From Bordetella parapertussis (GTDB taxonomy: Bacteria > Pseudomonadota > Gammaproteobacteria > Burkholderiales > Burkholderiaceae_A): a DNA stretch of 64,000 bases. The translations under genes and the position numbers were made by a program. Under the pieces are notes generated by a model. The model was not told the DNA's origin, ran no database searches, and worked only from the letters and a program-made list of their open reading frames with translations. Shown here piece by piece: positions 49,946 to 59,528 of the stretch (its first letter is position 1; every line of letters begins with the position of its first letter). Location: positions 1 to 64,000 of the forward strand of contig CAMDMC010000002.1 of assembly GCA_945901825.1 (NCBI GenBank). Reading direction: 5' to 3'.

Positions 49946-51175
49946 ATGGTGCCTTCTTTAGTAGCCCAGATTCGGGAGCGTCTTCAAAGCATAGAGAAAA
50001 GTCCTTATCGAGACGCTCTAGTACTTAGACTGCAAGATCATGCAATTGAGCAAGCTATTGCAATCGACAAGCTTTCGGCCGACAGCAAAAAGCAACTTCC
50101 CTTAGCGGGCCTTACCTTTGTGGTCAAAGACAACATCGACGTCGACGGCCAGTCCAGCCAGGTAGGGAATCCTAATCTGCCTTGGCCCAGGGCTGAAGAG
50201 GATGCCTGGGTTGTCCAACAATTAAAAAGCGCAGGAGCCATCCTACTTGGCAAGTCTCACATGAATGAATTTGCCGCTGGCCTGGATGGTCGTAATACTC
50301 ACTACCCTAGGCTTAATAACCCGAAGTTTCCAACCAGACTTACGGGAGGTTCAAGTAGCGGTAGCGCTGTTGCAGTTGCAGCTGGCCTTGTTGACTTTGC
50401 GATCGGCACCGATACGGGAGGCTCCGTTCGGATTCCCGGATGCTGGAATGGAATCTGGGGTCTTCGGCTCGCAACCGATCCCGTGCATCTTCATGGTGTC
50501 TTTCCGCGCTCACCAACTCTTGACGCCTTAGGAGTGCTGTCTCAGTCGGTCGAATGCGTATTCAAGGTGGCCAAGCAGCTCAGTCGAGTCAATACAACCC
50601 CGAACACCAAAAGACTTGGCTACGACCCCAAAAACCTCGAAAAAATGAATGCCCGCAGCCGACTTAGGTTCTTGGAGACTATCAAAGCTCTATCTTCGCG
50701 CTTTGAAGTCAGAGCCGTCTGCCTTACAGATCTTCTTTCTTCAACAGAAGAGATAACCAGATTGTTGAAGGTAGAGTTCCGCACACTCTTTGCTCAAAAA
50801 TTTGCGGATACGCAGTCTCGAAGGCTCCTGGGGCCCATCGTATTGGACGAACTTGAAACCTCAGAGATACCTGCTACCGAAAAAAACAAGTTGCGAGACG
50901 AACTTCTTGAGCTCCAAGGTAAGGTTCTCAAAAGACTCAATAATGAAGTCGATTTTATAGTGAGTCCGCTCTGCCTCGATGAGGCTCCGAAGTGGAGCGA
51001 CGCCTCAAAAAGAAATGATCGTTTCTACACTGTAGCCATGAGTCTACTTTCTTGCCCTGCACTCGGCATACCCTATGCAGAGGTTGCCGATGGTTATCAG
51101 CTCTTAAGTCTTAAAGGTATGGATCTCTCGTTTGAGTCCATTTGTATGGAGATTTCAAGAATGGGCGGACGATAA
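49946..51175 (+). CDS. amidase-signature family hydrolase
   Basis: 409 aa. The Ser-cisSer-Lys triad is visible: Lys61 (VVKDNID), Ser136 (TGGSSSGSA) and Ser160 (TDTGGSVRIP). It would hydrolyse an amide or carbamoyl substrate in the cytoplasm; the AtzE/AtzF-like size does not fix the substrate. AAGAGGA precedes the ATG. The stop overlaps the SDR gene start (TAATG), so the two form an operon. The nearby nitrilase and carboxylase suggest a shared catabolic route. Confidence 0.9.
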   Translation: MVPSLVAQIRERLQSIEKSPYRDALVLRLQDHAIEQAIAIDKLSADSKKQLPLAGLTFVVKDNIDVDGQSSQVGNPNLPWPRAEEDAWVVQQLKSAGAILLGKSHMNEFAAGLDGRNTHYPRLNNPKFPTRLTGGSSSGSAVAVAAGLVDFAIGTDTGGSVRIPGCWNGIWGLRLATDPVHLHGVFPRSPTLDALGVLSQSVECVFKVAKQLSRVNTTPNTKRLGYDPKNLEKMNARSRLRFLETIKALSSRFEVRAVCLTDLLSSTEEITRLLKVEFRTLFAQKFADTQSRRLLGPIVLDELETSEIPATEKNKLRDELLELQGKVLKRLNNEVDFIVSPLCLDEAPKWSDASKRNDRFYTVAMSLLSCPALGIPYAEVADGYQLLSLKGMDLSFESICMEISRMGGR

Positions 51176-51912
51176 TGGCGCTTAAGAAACTAGAGAATCG
51201 TCGTATTGCAGTTGTTGGAGCGGCAGGTCGTCTTGGGAGTCAGGCAGTACAAACGCTTAGGGAGCACGGAGCAGAGGTTGTTGCAGCAGATCGCAACAGT
51301 GATGGACTCAAAGAGCTTGGTCTTCCCAAGAGTCATACTTTTGCCTTTGATGCAACTGTTGAAGAGGAAGTCGAAAAATTCTTCTCAAGTCTTCCATTTT
51401 CCTTAGATGGCCTTGTAAATGCACAAGGGGTGATGAGACTTGGCCCAGCCGACAGTCATCCAGCCGACGATTTTCTGCAATCGTTACTTGTCAATGTTCA
51501 CTCTGTATTTCTCACGTGCACAGCATTTTCAAGGCAAATCGATCAGCACAAACCAACTAGTATCGTTAATTACTCCTCAGTTTCTAGTCAGGTTGTGAAT
51601 CGTCTATACGTAAGCTACACAACAAGTAAGGCTGCCGTTAGTCAGTTGACTCGAGCGCTAGCCCTTGAGTGGACAAACCGCAATCTAAGGGTAAATGCCC
51701 TAGGACCCGCCATGGTTAAAACACCCCTAGTAGAGCCTTTCATGCAGTCAATACCAAATTTCGAATCGCTTGCACTGTCTCGAATACCCATGGGCCGCTT
51801 CGCGACACCTCAGGATCTTGATGCTGCCCTTGTCTTCTTGCTCTCGGAAGACAGTGGCTTTATAACAGGGCAGACGCTTATGGTTGATGGTGGCCGAACC
51901 TTGTGCTACTAA
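51175..51912 (+). CDS. short-chain dehydrogenase/reductase (SDR)
   Basis: 245 aa classical SDR: cofactor loop VVGAAGRLGSQAV (GxxGxxG form), the NAQG motif, Ser-Tyr-Lys in SIVNYSSVSSQVVNRLYVSYTTSKAAV and a C-terminal SGFITGQTLMVDGG. The Asp at the end of strand 2 (VVAADRN) suggests NAD(H). Starts within the amidase stop codon. The substrate is unknown; it presumably acts on the product of the amidase. Convergent with the IclR gene. Confidence 0.9.
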   Translation: MALKKLENRRIAVVGAAGRLGSQAVQTLREHGAEVVAADRNSDGLKELGLPKSHTFAFDATVEEEVEKFFSSLPFSLDGLVNAQGVMRLGPADSHPADDFLQSLLVNVHSVFLTCTAFSRQIDQHKPTSIVNYSSVSSQVVNRLYVSYTTSKAAVSQLTRALALEWTNRNLRVNALGPAMVKTPLVEPFMQSIPNFESLALSRIPMGRFATPQDLDAALVFLLSEDSGFITGQTLMVDGGRTLCY

Positions 51913-51916
51913 TCTA

Positions 51917-52696
51917 CTAGGAGTCCGTAACAGCTCCAATTGAAAGTTTGCGTGCACATGCCTTTAACTTGGGAATAAATCGACGAATTCGCTCTTCACT
52001 AAAGCGATAGGCTGGCCCATGAGCTGAAAGAGCAGCAACAATAAACCCGTCCTTACCCTCAATCGGAACGGCAACTGCAAACGAGTCGTTTAAAAACTCA
52101 CCGCGGTCATAACTAATTCTCGTCTGACGAATTCGAGAGATATCGGCATACAAAGCGTTCTTCGAGCGAAGCGTCTTCTTTGTAAGAGGCTCAATAGGAT
52201 GGTCTTGCAAAATACGCTCTATCTCGGATTCAGATAGGTAGCTAAGAAAAAGTTTTCCGCTGGCAGTGCAGTAAAGAGGTGCACGCGTACCGCGGTCCAT
52301 ATGCAATCGAACTGGGTCATTGGTTTCTATACGCTCAAGCCAAATAACCTCATCGTCCACACGCACAACAAAATTACAAGTTTCCCCGACCTCATTAACG
52401 AGTTCCTGCAAAAGGACGCGTCTTCGAGTTGATGGCCAGGAGTGTTGGGCAATGCGTTGCCCCATTTCTAACAGGGCGTTTCCTATGCCATACCGACGGG
52501 TTATAGGATCACGTTCCAAAAGATTTAGATCGGAAAGCGCAGAGAGAATTCGATAGACCGTTGGCTTTGGTAGTCCCAAAGCATGCGTCAGTTCGTTGAG
52601 GGTGGCGGGTTTTCCTCTGGATAGCAGGCTATCGAGAAGCCGTACTGCACGGTTTAAGGATCGATTGGTCCCATCTTCTGGCTGAATGCTCTGCAT
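51917..52696 (-). CDS. IclR-family transcriptional regulator
   Basis: 259 aa. N-terminal winged helix (RAVRLLDSLLSRGKPATLNELTHALGLPKPTVYRILSAL) and a C-terminal GAF-like effector domain (CTASGKLFLSYLSESEIERIL, YDRGEFLNDSFAVAVPIEG). It is divergent from the biotin-carboxylase cassette and separated from it by a 419-bp AT-rich region with inverted repeats, making it the probable local regulator of the cassette and perhaps of the amidase-SDR pair. Confidence 0.92.
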   Translation of the reverse strand: MQSIQPEDGTNRSLNRAVRLLDSLLSRGKPATLNELTHALGLPKPTVYRILSALSDLNLLERDPITRRYGIGNALLEMGQRIAQHSWPSTRRRVLLQELVNEVGETCNFVVRVDDEVIWLERIETNDPVRLHMDRGTRAPLYCTASGKLFLSYLSESEIERILQDHPIEPLTKKTLRSKNALYADISRIRQTRISYDRGEFLNDSFAVAVPIEGKDGFIVAALSAHGPAYRFSEERIRRFIPKLKACARKLSIGAVTDS

Positions 52697-53115
52697 TAAA
52701 TTTCGCCTCTGTCTTCACCGGGCTTACTTTTAATCTTACGACGCTGCCTTCTACATCTTTTGTAAAAGACAGGTCTTGGCTTACTTCTACTTGTTCTTCA
52801 ATAACCTTGGTTTTTCCACTGAGGATTCTGCCTCACGCTTTTCTGAGTTTCTCTGTTGTGGACTGCACCGCCTCGATAGACCGAGATCGCGTGTTCACTG
52901 GTTGAAGAGGAGGGTTTACCCTTTACAAGGGGAGGTTGAAGGGCGGCGATTGTCCCCTCAATAGCGCCACCGGGGGATCGAGGTGAAATCATGCGTTGCA
53001 ATATATTTTGCTGAGTGAAATTTAAATTTTAGTTTTCGATCATTGAAAAATAGTCGTGTAAAACTTCAGAAATTGCAACGACTTTCTTAACCTCTAACTA
53101 AGCGATTCTGCGGCT
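52697..53115. promoter_or_regulatory. divergent control region between iclR and carboxylase genes
   Basis: No convincing gene lies here. It contains a perfect 12-bp palindrome, AAATTTAAATTT (53018-53029), and a 9-bp inverted repeat, CGTTGCAAT (52994-53002) with ATTGCAACG (53072-53080), bracketing it. These are reasonable operator candidates for the adjacent IclR protein, and the spacing would suit looping or two half sites. The segment 53000-53060 is strongly AT-rich. No promoter could be assigned with confidence. Confidence 0.5.
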
Positions 53116-53634
53116 ATGTCTAAAGAGCTGTCCTTTTCTGATCTCAAAGAGATCGCATCAATCCTGAGAGATGCAGACAATCTTTCCGAGTTTTCAATGA
53201 AGTTCGAGAATTTGGAAATATCGCTTACCCGTTCAATACAATTTGCAGGAGCTCAAGGGCAACAAGTTTGCGACGAGTCATCAGTCGTTGCAGTTGACAA
53301 CACGGCAACAGAAAAGCTTAAAACTTCATCTGTGCCTATCGGTAAACCTGTCGGCCAAGTAACAACCCATAGCGATGTTCCCATGGTAGAGGGCGCCCAT
53401 GTCGTGCGGAGTCCTATGGTTGGAACCTTCTACCGATCTCCCGAACCTGGAGCAAAGCCATTCGTTGAGATCGGCAGTCATGTCAAAAAGGGCGATGTTA
53501 TTTGTCTGATCGAAGTCATGAAGCTAATTAACTCAATTGTCGCGGAGGGCGATGGAGAAATAGTCGAGATCTTTGTTGATAACGGAGGGGTGGTTGAATT
53601 TGGGCAGCCTTTAATAACTATACGGCTGCACTAA
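53116..53634 (+). CDS. biotin carboxyl carrier protein (AccB-like)
   Basis: 172 aa. An N-terminal helical region and a Pro/Thr-poor linker lead to a biotinyl domain: RSPMVGTFYRSPEPGAKPFVEIG, then IEVMKLINS where Lys136 is the biotin attachment residue. The motif has Val in place of the usual Ala (EAMK). It would shuttle carboxyl groups between the biotin carboxylase and carboxyltransferase encoded directly downstream. It is likely not the housekeeping AccB, given the partner genes and AT-rich composition. Confidence 0.92.
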   Translation: MSKELSFSDLKEIASILRDADNLSEFSMKFENLEISLTRSIQFAGAQGQQVCDESSVVAVDNTATEKLKTSSVPIGKPVGQVTTHSDVPMVEGAHVVRSPMVGTFYRSPEPGAKPFVEIGSHVKKGDVICLIEVMKLINSIVAEGDGEIVEIFVDNGGVVEFGQPLITIRLH

Positions 53635-53638
53635 GACA

Positions 53639-55003
53639 ATGCCCCCAAAGCGAATCCTTATTGCGAATCGTGGTGAAATTGCCGTAAGGATTCAACGTGC
53701 GTGTCGGCAGCTCGGACATCAAGCAATTCAGGTCTATTCAGAGGCCGACGTGTCAACGACTGCAGTACAAATGGCGGACCAATCAATTTGTATCGGGAAG
53801 CCACCCTCAAATAAGAGCTATCTCAATCCCATAGCAATTCTCACTGCGGCGAGAATCTGTGCGGCTGATGCAGTTCACCCCGGCTATGGGTTTTTGTCTG
53901 AACGTGCCGATTTCGCGAAGCTTGTGACCGATGAGGGGCTCATTTTTGTCGGCCCAAGCGCAGAAAGTATTGCTTTGATGGGAGATAAGGCTGTTGCCCG
54001 TGATATGGCAAAACGAGCAGGGGTTCCAACTGTTCCAGGATCAGACGGCATCGTTGTAGATGCGCTTGAGGCAGAGCGTATTGCTTTAAAGATTGGGTTC
54101 CCCGTCTTATTGAAAGCATCAGCAGGTGGTGGTGGCAGAGGAATGCGGGTTGTACAGGATTCAGCGTTTATGCAGCAGGCGTTCAATGAGGCGAGCATCG
54201 AAGCAGAGAATGCTTTCGGCGATCGCTCTCTTTACGTTGAAAAGTATCTACTTGATCCCTTACATGTGGAGGTTCAGGTTCTATCCGATGGTGATCATGT
54301 TGTCACGCTTGGTGAGCGGGATTGTTCGACTCAAAGGCGCCGCCAAAAGCTCATTGAAGAGGGGCCCTCGCCTGCCATTAGTGAGGCGTTGAGGCAGGAT
54401 CTACTTTCGAGTTCTCGTCGGCTTGCCAAGGCAATTGGCTATCGAAATGCAGGAACGATCGAGTACGTCGTGAAGGGCAATGATTTCTACTTCATGGAAA
54501 TGAACACACGCATACAGGTAGAGCATCCTGTCACGGAGGTGTTAACCGGAATAGACCTTGTTGCGGAGCAAATTGAGATCGCTTTCGGCAAGACGATTGA
54601 CAAGTCTGCGGTCAATATTCCGTCGATCGGACATGTCATTGAGTGTCGAATAAATGCGGAGAACCCCGCCGAAAATTTCAGACCTTCACCAGGATCAATT
54701 TTGGACCTTCGATTTCCTGGAGGGCCATGGGTTCGTGTAGATTCGCATTGCTATCCTGGTTATATGGTTCCGCCGTTCTATGATTCGTTGATTGCAAAGA
54801 TTATATGCTGGGGAAGGACACGTCATGAGGCTATTCAGCGCTCGCTTTGTGCTCTCTCCGAAACATCCATTGGTGGTATTGAAACCAATATAGAGTTCTT
54901 GATAAATATCCTGAGCTGCGAGCGCTTTAGGTCTGGCGGGATGCATACCCAGTACGTTGAGCGCGAAGTCAGTCAGCTCACCCAATGGAGGAATCCTGAA
55001 TGA
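53639..55003 (+). CDS. biotin carboxylase subunit (AccC-like)
   Basis: 454 aa ATP-grasp enzyme. KRILIANRGEIAVRIQRACRQLG at the start, the Gly-rich ATP loop KASAGGGGRGMRVV, the catalytic region EMNTRIQVEHPVTE and the C-terminal ECRINAENP are complete. It carboxylates biotin on the carrier protein using ATP and bicarbonate. It begins 4 bp after the carrier gene and overlaps the carboxyltransferase gene by 4 bp (ATGA). Confidence 0.95.
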   Translation: MPPKRILIANRGEIAVRIQRACRQLGHQAIQVYSEADVSTTAVQMADQSICIGKPPSNKSYLNPIAILTAARICAADAVHPGYGFLSERADFAKLVTDEGLIFVGPSAESIALMGDKAVARDMAKRAGVPTVPGSDGIVVDALEAERIALKIGFPVLLKASAGGGGRGMRVVQDSAFMQQAFNEASIEAENAFGDRSLYVEKYLLDPLHVEVQVLSDGDHVVTLGERDCSTQRRRQKLIEEGPSPAISEALRQDLLSSSRRLAKAIGYRNAGTIEYVVKGNDFYFMEMNTRIQVEHPVTEVLTGIDLVAEQIEIAFGKTIDKSAVNIPSIGHVIECRINAENPAENFRPSPGSILDLRFPGGPWVRVDSHCYPGYMVPPFYDSLIAKIICWGRTRHEAIQRSLCALSETSIGGIETNIEFLINILSCERFRSGGMHTQYVEREVSQLTQWRNPE

Positions 55004-56451
55004 TGACGGGGAGGAATGCACGATTTATCGATGTCACGCTGAGAGACGGGCATCAGTGTCTATGGTCGACGCGTATGACAACGGCACAGATGCATCCTAT
55101 TCTTAATCGAATTGATGCGATTGGTTACGATGCCATTAATATTATGGGCGGAGCGGTGTTCGATGTGATGGTGAGATTCTTACGGGAGAATCCATGGCAA
55201 CGAATGAAAGAAATCTCACGGCATGTATCGACGCCATTGGATGCCCTCACTCGAGGGGTTAGTTTATATACATTTGAGTTGTTCTCAGATGACATCATTG
55301 CACTGAATTCAAAGGTTCTTGCGGAGTGTGGTGTGTCGATCCTTACGGTCTATGATGCGTTGAACGACAATGACAATATACGTTCATCGGTTAGCTCAGC
55401 AAGGTCGCATGGCTTGAAGGTTAATGCCATGATTACTTATGCACTGAGTCCAGTTCATACAGATGAATATTTTGTTGCCCGGCTAAAAGAGCTCAGAGCG
55501 TTGCGAGTCGATACGATTTCCGTGAAGGATCCAACAGGGCTATTAACGCCCGATCGTGCACGAATACTCTTTCCCAAATTAAAGTCAGCTGCAATCGACA
55601 CCCCGTTGCAACTCCACTCGCATTGTCAAACAGGCCTAGCCCCCGAGGTCTACAAAGAGGCGATCATCGCTGGTTTCGAGTATTTTTATACAGCCGCAGG
55701 CCCACTAGCAAATGGGGCATCGCTTCCAGATACCCGTGAAGTGCTGGGTTTTGCAAAATCTCTAGGTTGCGAGGTTTCAATCAGTGAACCTATGCTTACA
55801 GAGTATGAGTCATACTGGAACTGGATAGCCTATCGAGACGGACTACCTACGGGCCAGCGTCAGGCGGTTGATCAGAATTTATATCGCCATCAGATCCCTG
55901 GCGGAATGATTTCGAACCTTCGCTCTCAACTGTCAACCATGGGAATAGCGAATCGATTTGATGAAATCCTGGAGGAGACGGGACGAGTGCGCGAGGACTT
56001 AGGATACCCAATATTAGTGAGCCCTTTCGCTCAATATATTGTGACTCAGGCCGTACTCAATGTGGTCCAAGGTGATCGATACAAGTCAGTTCCTGACGAG
56101 GTAAAGAAGTACGCATGTGGGTTTTACGGTCGTTTAGCCGCCAGCCCGAGTGATGAATTTTTGAATCGCGCAGATCTTGATGAGTTTCGTAAGCTTAAGG
56201 GTAACGTGCCTCAGCGTCTTCCGGCCCTGCCAGCGCTGCGCAAGAGCTGTGGCATGGGTGCGCGAGACGAGGACCTTTTGCTTGCGGCCTTTTATCCGAC
56301 TGAGCTCGTGAGTGGTTTACACCGCTCTCTGCCTACTGAAGGCTACTCTGGAAAACCATTACTTGAGTTGATCCGTTTTTGTACCAAGAATACAAGGGCG
56401 GACACATTTCACATTCGCATGCAGGATGTAGCTGTCACTATCTCGACGTAA
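55000..56451 (+). CDS. PycB/OadA-type biotin-dependent carboxyltransferase subunit
   Basis: 483 aa TIM-barrel carboxyltransferase. Metal and catalytic groups are visible: Asp11 (FIDVTLRDGHQ), Lys176 (ISVKDPTGLLTP, site of the carbamylated Lys), His206 and His208 (LHSHCQTGLAP). The C-terminal PILVSPFAQYIVTQAVLNVVQGDRYKSV matches the second half of OadA/PycB. No biotinyl domain is fused and no OadB/OadG membrane subunits are near, so this is a soluble carboxylase rather than a sodium-pumping decarboxylase. The acceptor is a 2-oxo acid by family (pyruvate or similar), unproven here. Confidence 0.88.
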   Translation: MMTGRNARFIDVTLRDGHQCLWSTRMTTAQMHPILNRIDAIGYDAINIMGGAVFDVMVRFLRENPWQRMKEISRHVSTPLDALTRGVSLYTFELFSDDIIALNSKVLAECGVSILTVYDALNDNDNIRSSVSSARSHGLKVNAMITYALSPVHTDEYFVARLKELRALRVDTISVKDPTGLLTPDRARILFPKLKSAAIDTPLQLHSHCQTGLAPEVYKEAIIAGFEYFYTAAGPLANGASLPDTREVLGFAKSLGCEVSISEPMLTEYESYWNWIAYRDGLPTGQRQAVDQNLYRHQIPGGMISNLRSQLSTMGIANRFDEILEETGRVREDLGYPILVSPFAQYIVTQAVLNVVQGDRYKSVPDEVKKYACGFYGRLAASPSDEFLNRADLDEFRKLKGNVPQRLPALPALRKSCGMGARDEDLLLAAFYPTELVSGLHRSLPTEGYSGKPLLELIRFCTKNTRADTFHIRMQDVAVTIST

Positions 56452-56460
56452 AGGTCAAAA

Positions 56461-58365
56461 ATGCTGAGTCAAAAGAAGTTGTGGGATTCATTAATTTTGT
56501 TAAGCGGAGCACTTCTAACGGCTTATGTGACAGCTGCCTTGTTCGGTTTGATTCGCAGTAGTACACAACATTATGCTTTTTTCGTTTTCTCGATCATGGT
56601 CTTGACTAGTTTGGTGACCCTGAGAGACATCTATACGAAGCCATTTCTACAGAGCAAATCGGTTGCAAGACGCCTATTTTCTAAATTTGGCACATGGCTG
56701 GTTTGTCTCATCGCGATCTAAGGAAGCTTTTATATATTTCTTGAGGCAAAAAGGCTCGAAGTAGAGAGCCCATTTTTTACCGATCAAGATTTTTATGTTG
56801 GCCTAATTTTTACCGTTGCCGTTGTTATTCTGACCCGTATTCATTGGGGTTGGGTCCTAGCAAGCTTGCTTTCTCTCGGAATCATATATTTCTTTTATGG
56901 CCATCTGCTGACAAACCCGATATTCACGCACCCCTATTACGACCCCAAGTTTGTTATGAACTATGTTGGGCTTGGGACCACCCAAGGGTTTTTCTGGTTC
57001 GCTCAGTCTGCAGTAGACGATATCTTCTATCTCATTATCTATGCCTCGGTACTTTTTGGCATTGGCACTGTTAAGGCAATTCTCGAGGCTGGTAAGGCAA
57101 TGGGTAATCGGGTCGCTGGGGGAGCGGCAGGGCCTGCGATTATCGGAAGCGGTCTAACCTCGATGGTAATGGGGGTTGCTGTATCTAATGTAGTGCTCAC
57201 TGGGCGTTTCACGATTCCCATGATGAAGAAGCACGGTTACACCCCCAGTATGGCGGCATCAATCGAGGCGGCCGCCTCGACATCGGGCCAGATTATGCCT
57301 CCCGTTCTCGGGCTAGCGGCCTTTATTATTGCTAGCTTTCTATCGATGAAGTACATCGACGTTGTCATGGCATCTGTCTATCCTGCAATCTTGTACATGA
57401 CAGGGGTTACGGCTGCAGTGGTGATCTACGCGTCTTCTAGAAAGCTCCCAAGACTCAATGAGGTAGTTCAGACTGCAGTGCTGTTACGGACGATTCCGGC
57501 TTTTGCTGTTTCGTTTTTTGTTGTGTGTTACTTGCTCGTTGACTACTACTCTCCGTCGTATGCGGGTTTCGTTGGCTGTTGTATTGCGCTTTTTTTGAGC
57601 CTTTTTCAGGGGAACTATCGGCCGAAACTTTCGGAGCTCAAAGAGGCATTTCTAGAAGGTTTTGAAATGATTGCCGTCATTTCCCTATTGCTTATCGCGA
57701 TCGGACCACTAGGGCAGGTATTCTTAACCACCAATTTATCGGGCCGTATCGGAACATTTTTGATAACAGTTCTGCCCGACAGTAAGTTTCTTTTGATGTT
57801 CGGAACCGCAGCCCTCTGTATCGTTCTCGGCATGGGATTGCCAACTCCGGTGGCTTATCTAATCGTCGCTCTTGCTTTGGTCCCCTTCATGCAGGAGTTT
57901 GGAGTCACTGGGCTTGTCGCGCACTTTTTCGTTTTTTATTTTGCTGTCTTCTCAGCGTTGACGCCGCCTGTTGCCGTAGCTGTTCTCGCTGGGGCAAAAA
58001 TAGCTGGCGCATCCTTTTGGGACACCTGCGTTGAGTCACTTAAACTGTGCTCAACCGTCTTCATTATTCCATTTGCATTCGTTTATCGGCCGGAACTGAT
58101 GTCGTTTCCGAGCGTAGCCCCTACGACAGTACTCTTGATAACTGAACTTATTATTCTTCAGGTACTTTTTTCGTCTGCAATGTTTGGATATCTTTTCCGC
58201 TCAATAAGTAGGGTTGAGCGCACAGTTGTTTTCGCTTTAGGTGTAGTTGGGTTTATATCGATTTTGTCTAACGATGTGAGTTTAACCATTAGTTCACTGG
58301 TGTTGTATGCGGTATGCCTTATGTGGTTCTTTTTTACCCGGAGGAAGTTGCAGTTGAATTTTTAA
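56461..58365 (+). pseudogene. TAXI-family TRAP fused permease (4TM/12TM) interrupted by in-frame TAA
   Basis: One continuous frame of 635 codons reads as a complete fused DctQM permease except for a TAA at 56719-56721 (codon 87). Before it: four-TM-region start, ending FGTWLVCLIAI. After it, in the same frame: GSFYIFLEAKRLEVESPFF, then GIGTVKAILEAGKAMGNRVAGGAAGPAIIGSGL, AASTSGQIMPPVLGLAAF and MGLGLPTPVAYLIVALA-like signatures of the 12-TM half. Homology thus crosses the stop without shift. No ATG starts the second part until 56956, well inside the conserved region. A TAT/TAC-to-TAA change is the simplest origin. It may be a nonsense mutation, a sequencing error or readthrough. Confidence 0.85.
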
Positions 58366-58382
58366 TGCTAAGGAGACTTAAG

Positions 58383-59444
58383 ATGTTTAGAACAAGGAAA
58401 TTACTCAGTGCCGTTGGGGTTAGTGCTGCTGCCCTGGTTGTATCGACCGCTGTGTTTGCACAGACTTCGGTCCCATTGTTGTTGTGCCCATGGGGTTGTG
58501 GTCCGACCGAATCTGATCAAATGTTAATGAACATGCAGATCCGAGATAAAAAAGCGGCTGTATATTTGCCGCAGGAAACTCCCGGATATATGTACAACAT
58601 TCGGGAGATGGCCAACGAGCGTCATTGGAAGAGGACGGTTTTTGCAACAGAGGATGTCATCATTCAGCTTGCGCCTCAAGGTGGTACGCCCGAGCTAAAG
58701 GAATTCCTGCCTGAGTCATTACCGACCAAGTACAAGTTGCTTTACGGTGCGGGTTGGCTTGGTCAGGGTAAGTTCTTTGTAACCTTCGATCCAAATATCA
58801 AGACGCCGGCAGACTGCAAGGGCAAGCGGATTGCGCTTGGGCTTCGTGGCCAAAGCGACTGGGGAGTGTTCTCAAGGCTCGTGCTTGAGTATGGCTATGG
58901 CGTAACGCCCGCAAACTCTGATATCCGACACATGACGCCGGCAGCACTAACTCAGCAGTTATTAGATGGATCGGCGGACTGTGCAGTAACGGCATTCGGT
59001 ACCGAGCCAACAATGACTAAGTTTTTGGTGTCACCGCCGATGCGACAGTTAGAGGCCGCAAATCGTCAGCTACGCTATATCAGCGTGTCCAAGGAGGCGA
59101 TTGACAAAGTTAATAAGAAGTTTCAAACAACCTTCATTCCTGCAACCATCCCGGCTGGAAAGCTTCCTAAACAAGACGCTCCACTCAGCCTAGCATTCGT
59201 GCGTGATTTTAAGGCGGTTCATCCTAGTTTCCCTGATGATGTAGCGTACGAACTGGTGAAGGCCGTAGCTAGCTATTCACCTAAGTTACAAGATCAGCAT
59301 CCGCTATGGCAGATCATGACTAAAGAGCTGATGTTGCATGGGCTTTCAGAAGAAAATGTTCACCCTGGGGCAAAAAAGGCATTTGTTGAGCTCGGTTGGT
59401 GGAACGATCACAAGAAATACCCACCAATGACATATCCGAAGTAA
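58383..59444 (+). CDS. TAXI-family TRAP solute-binding protein
   Basis: 353 aa from an ATG with AAGGAGA upstream. Signal peptide (KLLSAVGVSAAALVVSTAVFA-QT) and a TAXI-type receptor fold, with FVTFDPNIKTPADCKGKRIALGLRGQSDWGVFSRLVLEYG and the C-terminal HPGAKKAFVELGWW. It would deliver the substrate to the fused permease encoded just upstream, which carries an internal stop. It is followed by a strong terminator, closing the operon. Confidence 0.9.
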   Translation: MFRTRKLLSAVGVSAAALVVSTAVFAQTSVPLLLCPWGCGPTESDQMLMNMQIRDKKAAVYLPQETPGYMYNIREMANERHWKRTVFATEDVIIQLAPQGGTPELKEFLPESLPTKYKLLYGAGWLGQGKFFVTFDPNIKTPADCKGKRIALGLRGQSDWGVFSRLVLEYGYGVTPANSDIRHMTPAALTQQLLDGSADCAVTAFGTEPTMTKFLVSPPMRQLEAANRQLRYISVSKEAIDKVNKKFQTTFIPATIPAGKLPKQDAPLSLAFVRDFKAVHPSFPDDVAYELVKAVASYSPKLQDQHPLWQIMTKELMLHGLSEENVHPGAKKAFVELGWWNDHKKYPPMTYPK

Positions 59445-59476
59445 CGATGTCTCGCAGCTAACTGATGTGTTGCATA

Positions 59477-59515
59477 AAGAACCCCGCAATTTTTTATGCG
59501 GGGTTCTTGTTTTTA
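59477..59515 (+). terminator. Rho-independent terminator after the TAXI operon
   Basis: A perfect 12-bp stem (AAGAACCCCGCA with TGCGGGGTTCTT) around an 8-base loop is followed by GTTTTT. It ends the carboxylase-TAXI operon and separates it from the TauE/SafE gene, whose start is only 13 bp further. Confidence 0.92.
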
Positions 59516-59528
59516 GGTTCTCTATAGC

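Noticed and set aside
53116..55003. Housekeeping acetyl-CoA carboxylase accBC
   Set aside because: The pair is followed by a PycB/OadA-type carboxyltransferase and TAXI transporter rather than a housekeeping context, and its composition differs from the core genome; it is more likely a paralogous catabolic set.
56719..56721. Programmed stop-codon recoding (selenocysteine or known readthrough context) in the TAXI permease
   Set aside because: The stop is TAA, not TGA or TAG, and the following GGA does not fit the known leaky contexts; nonsense mutation or sequence error is simpler.
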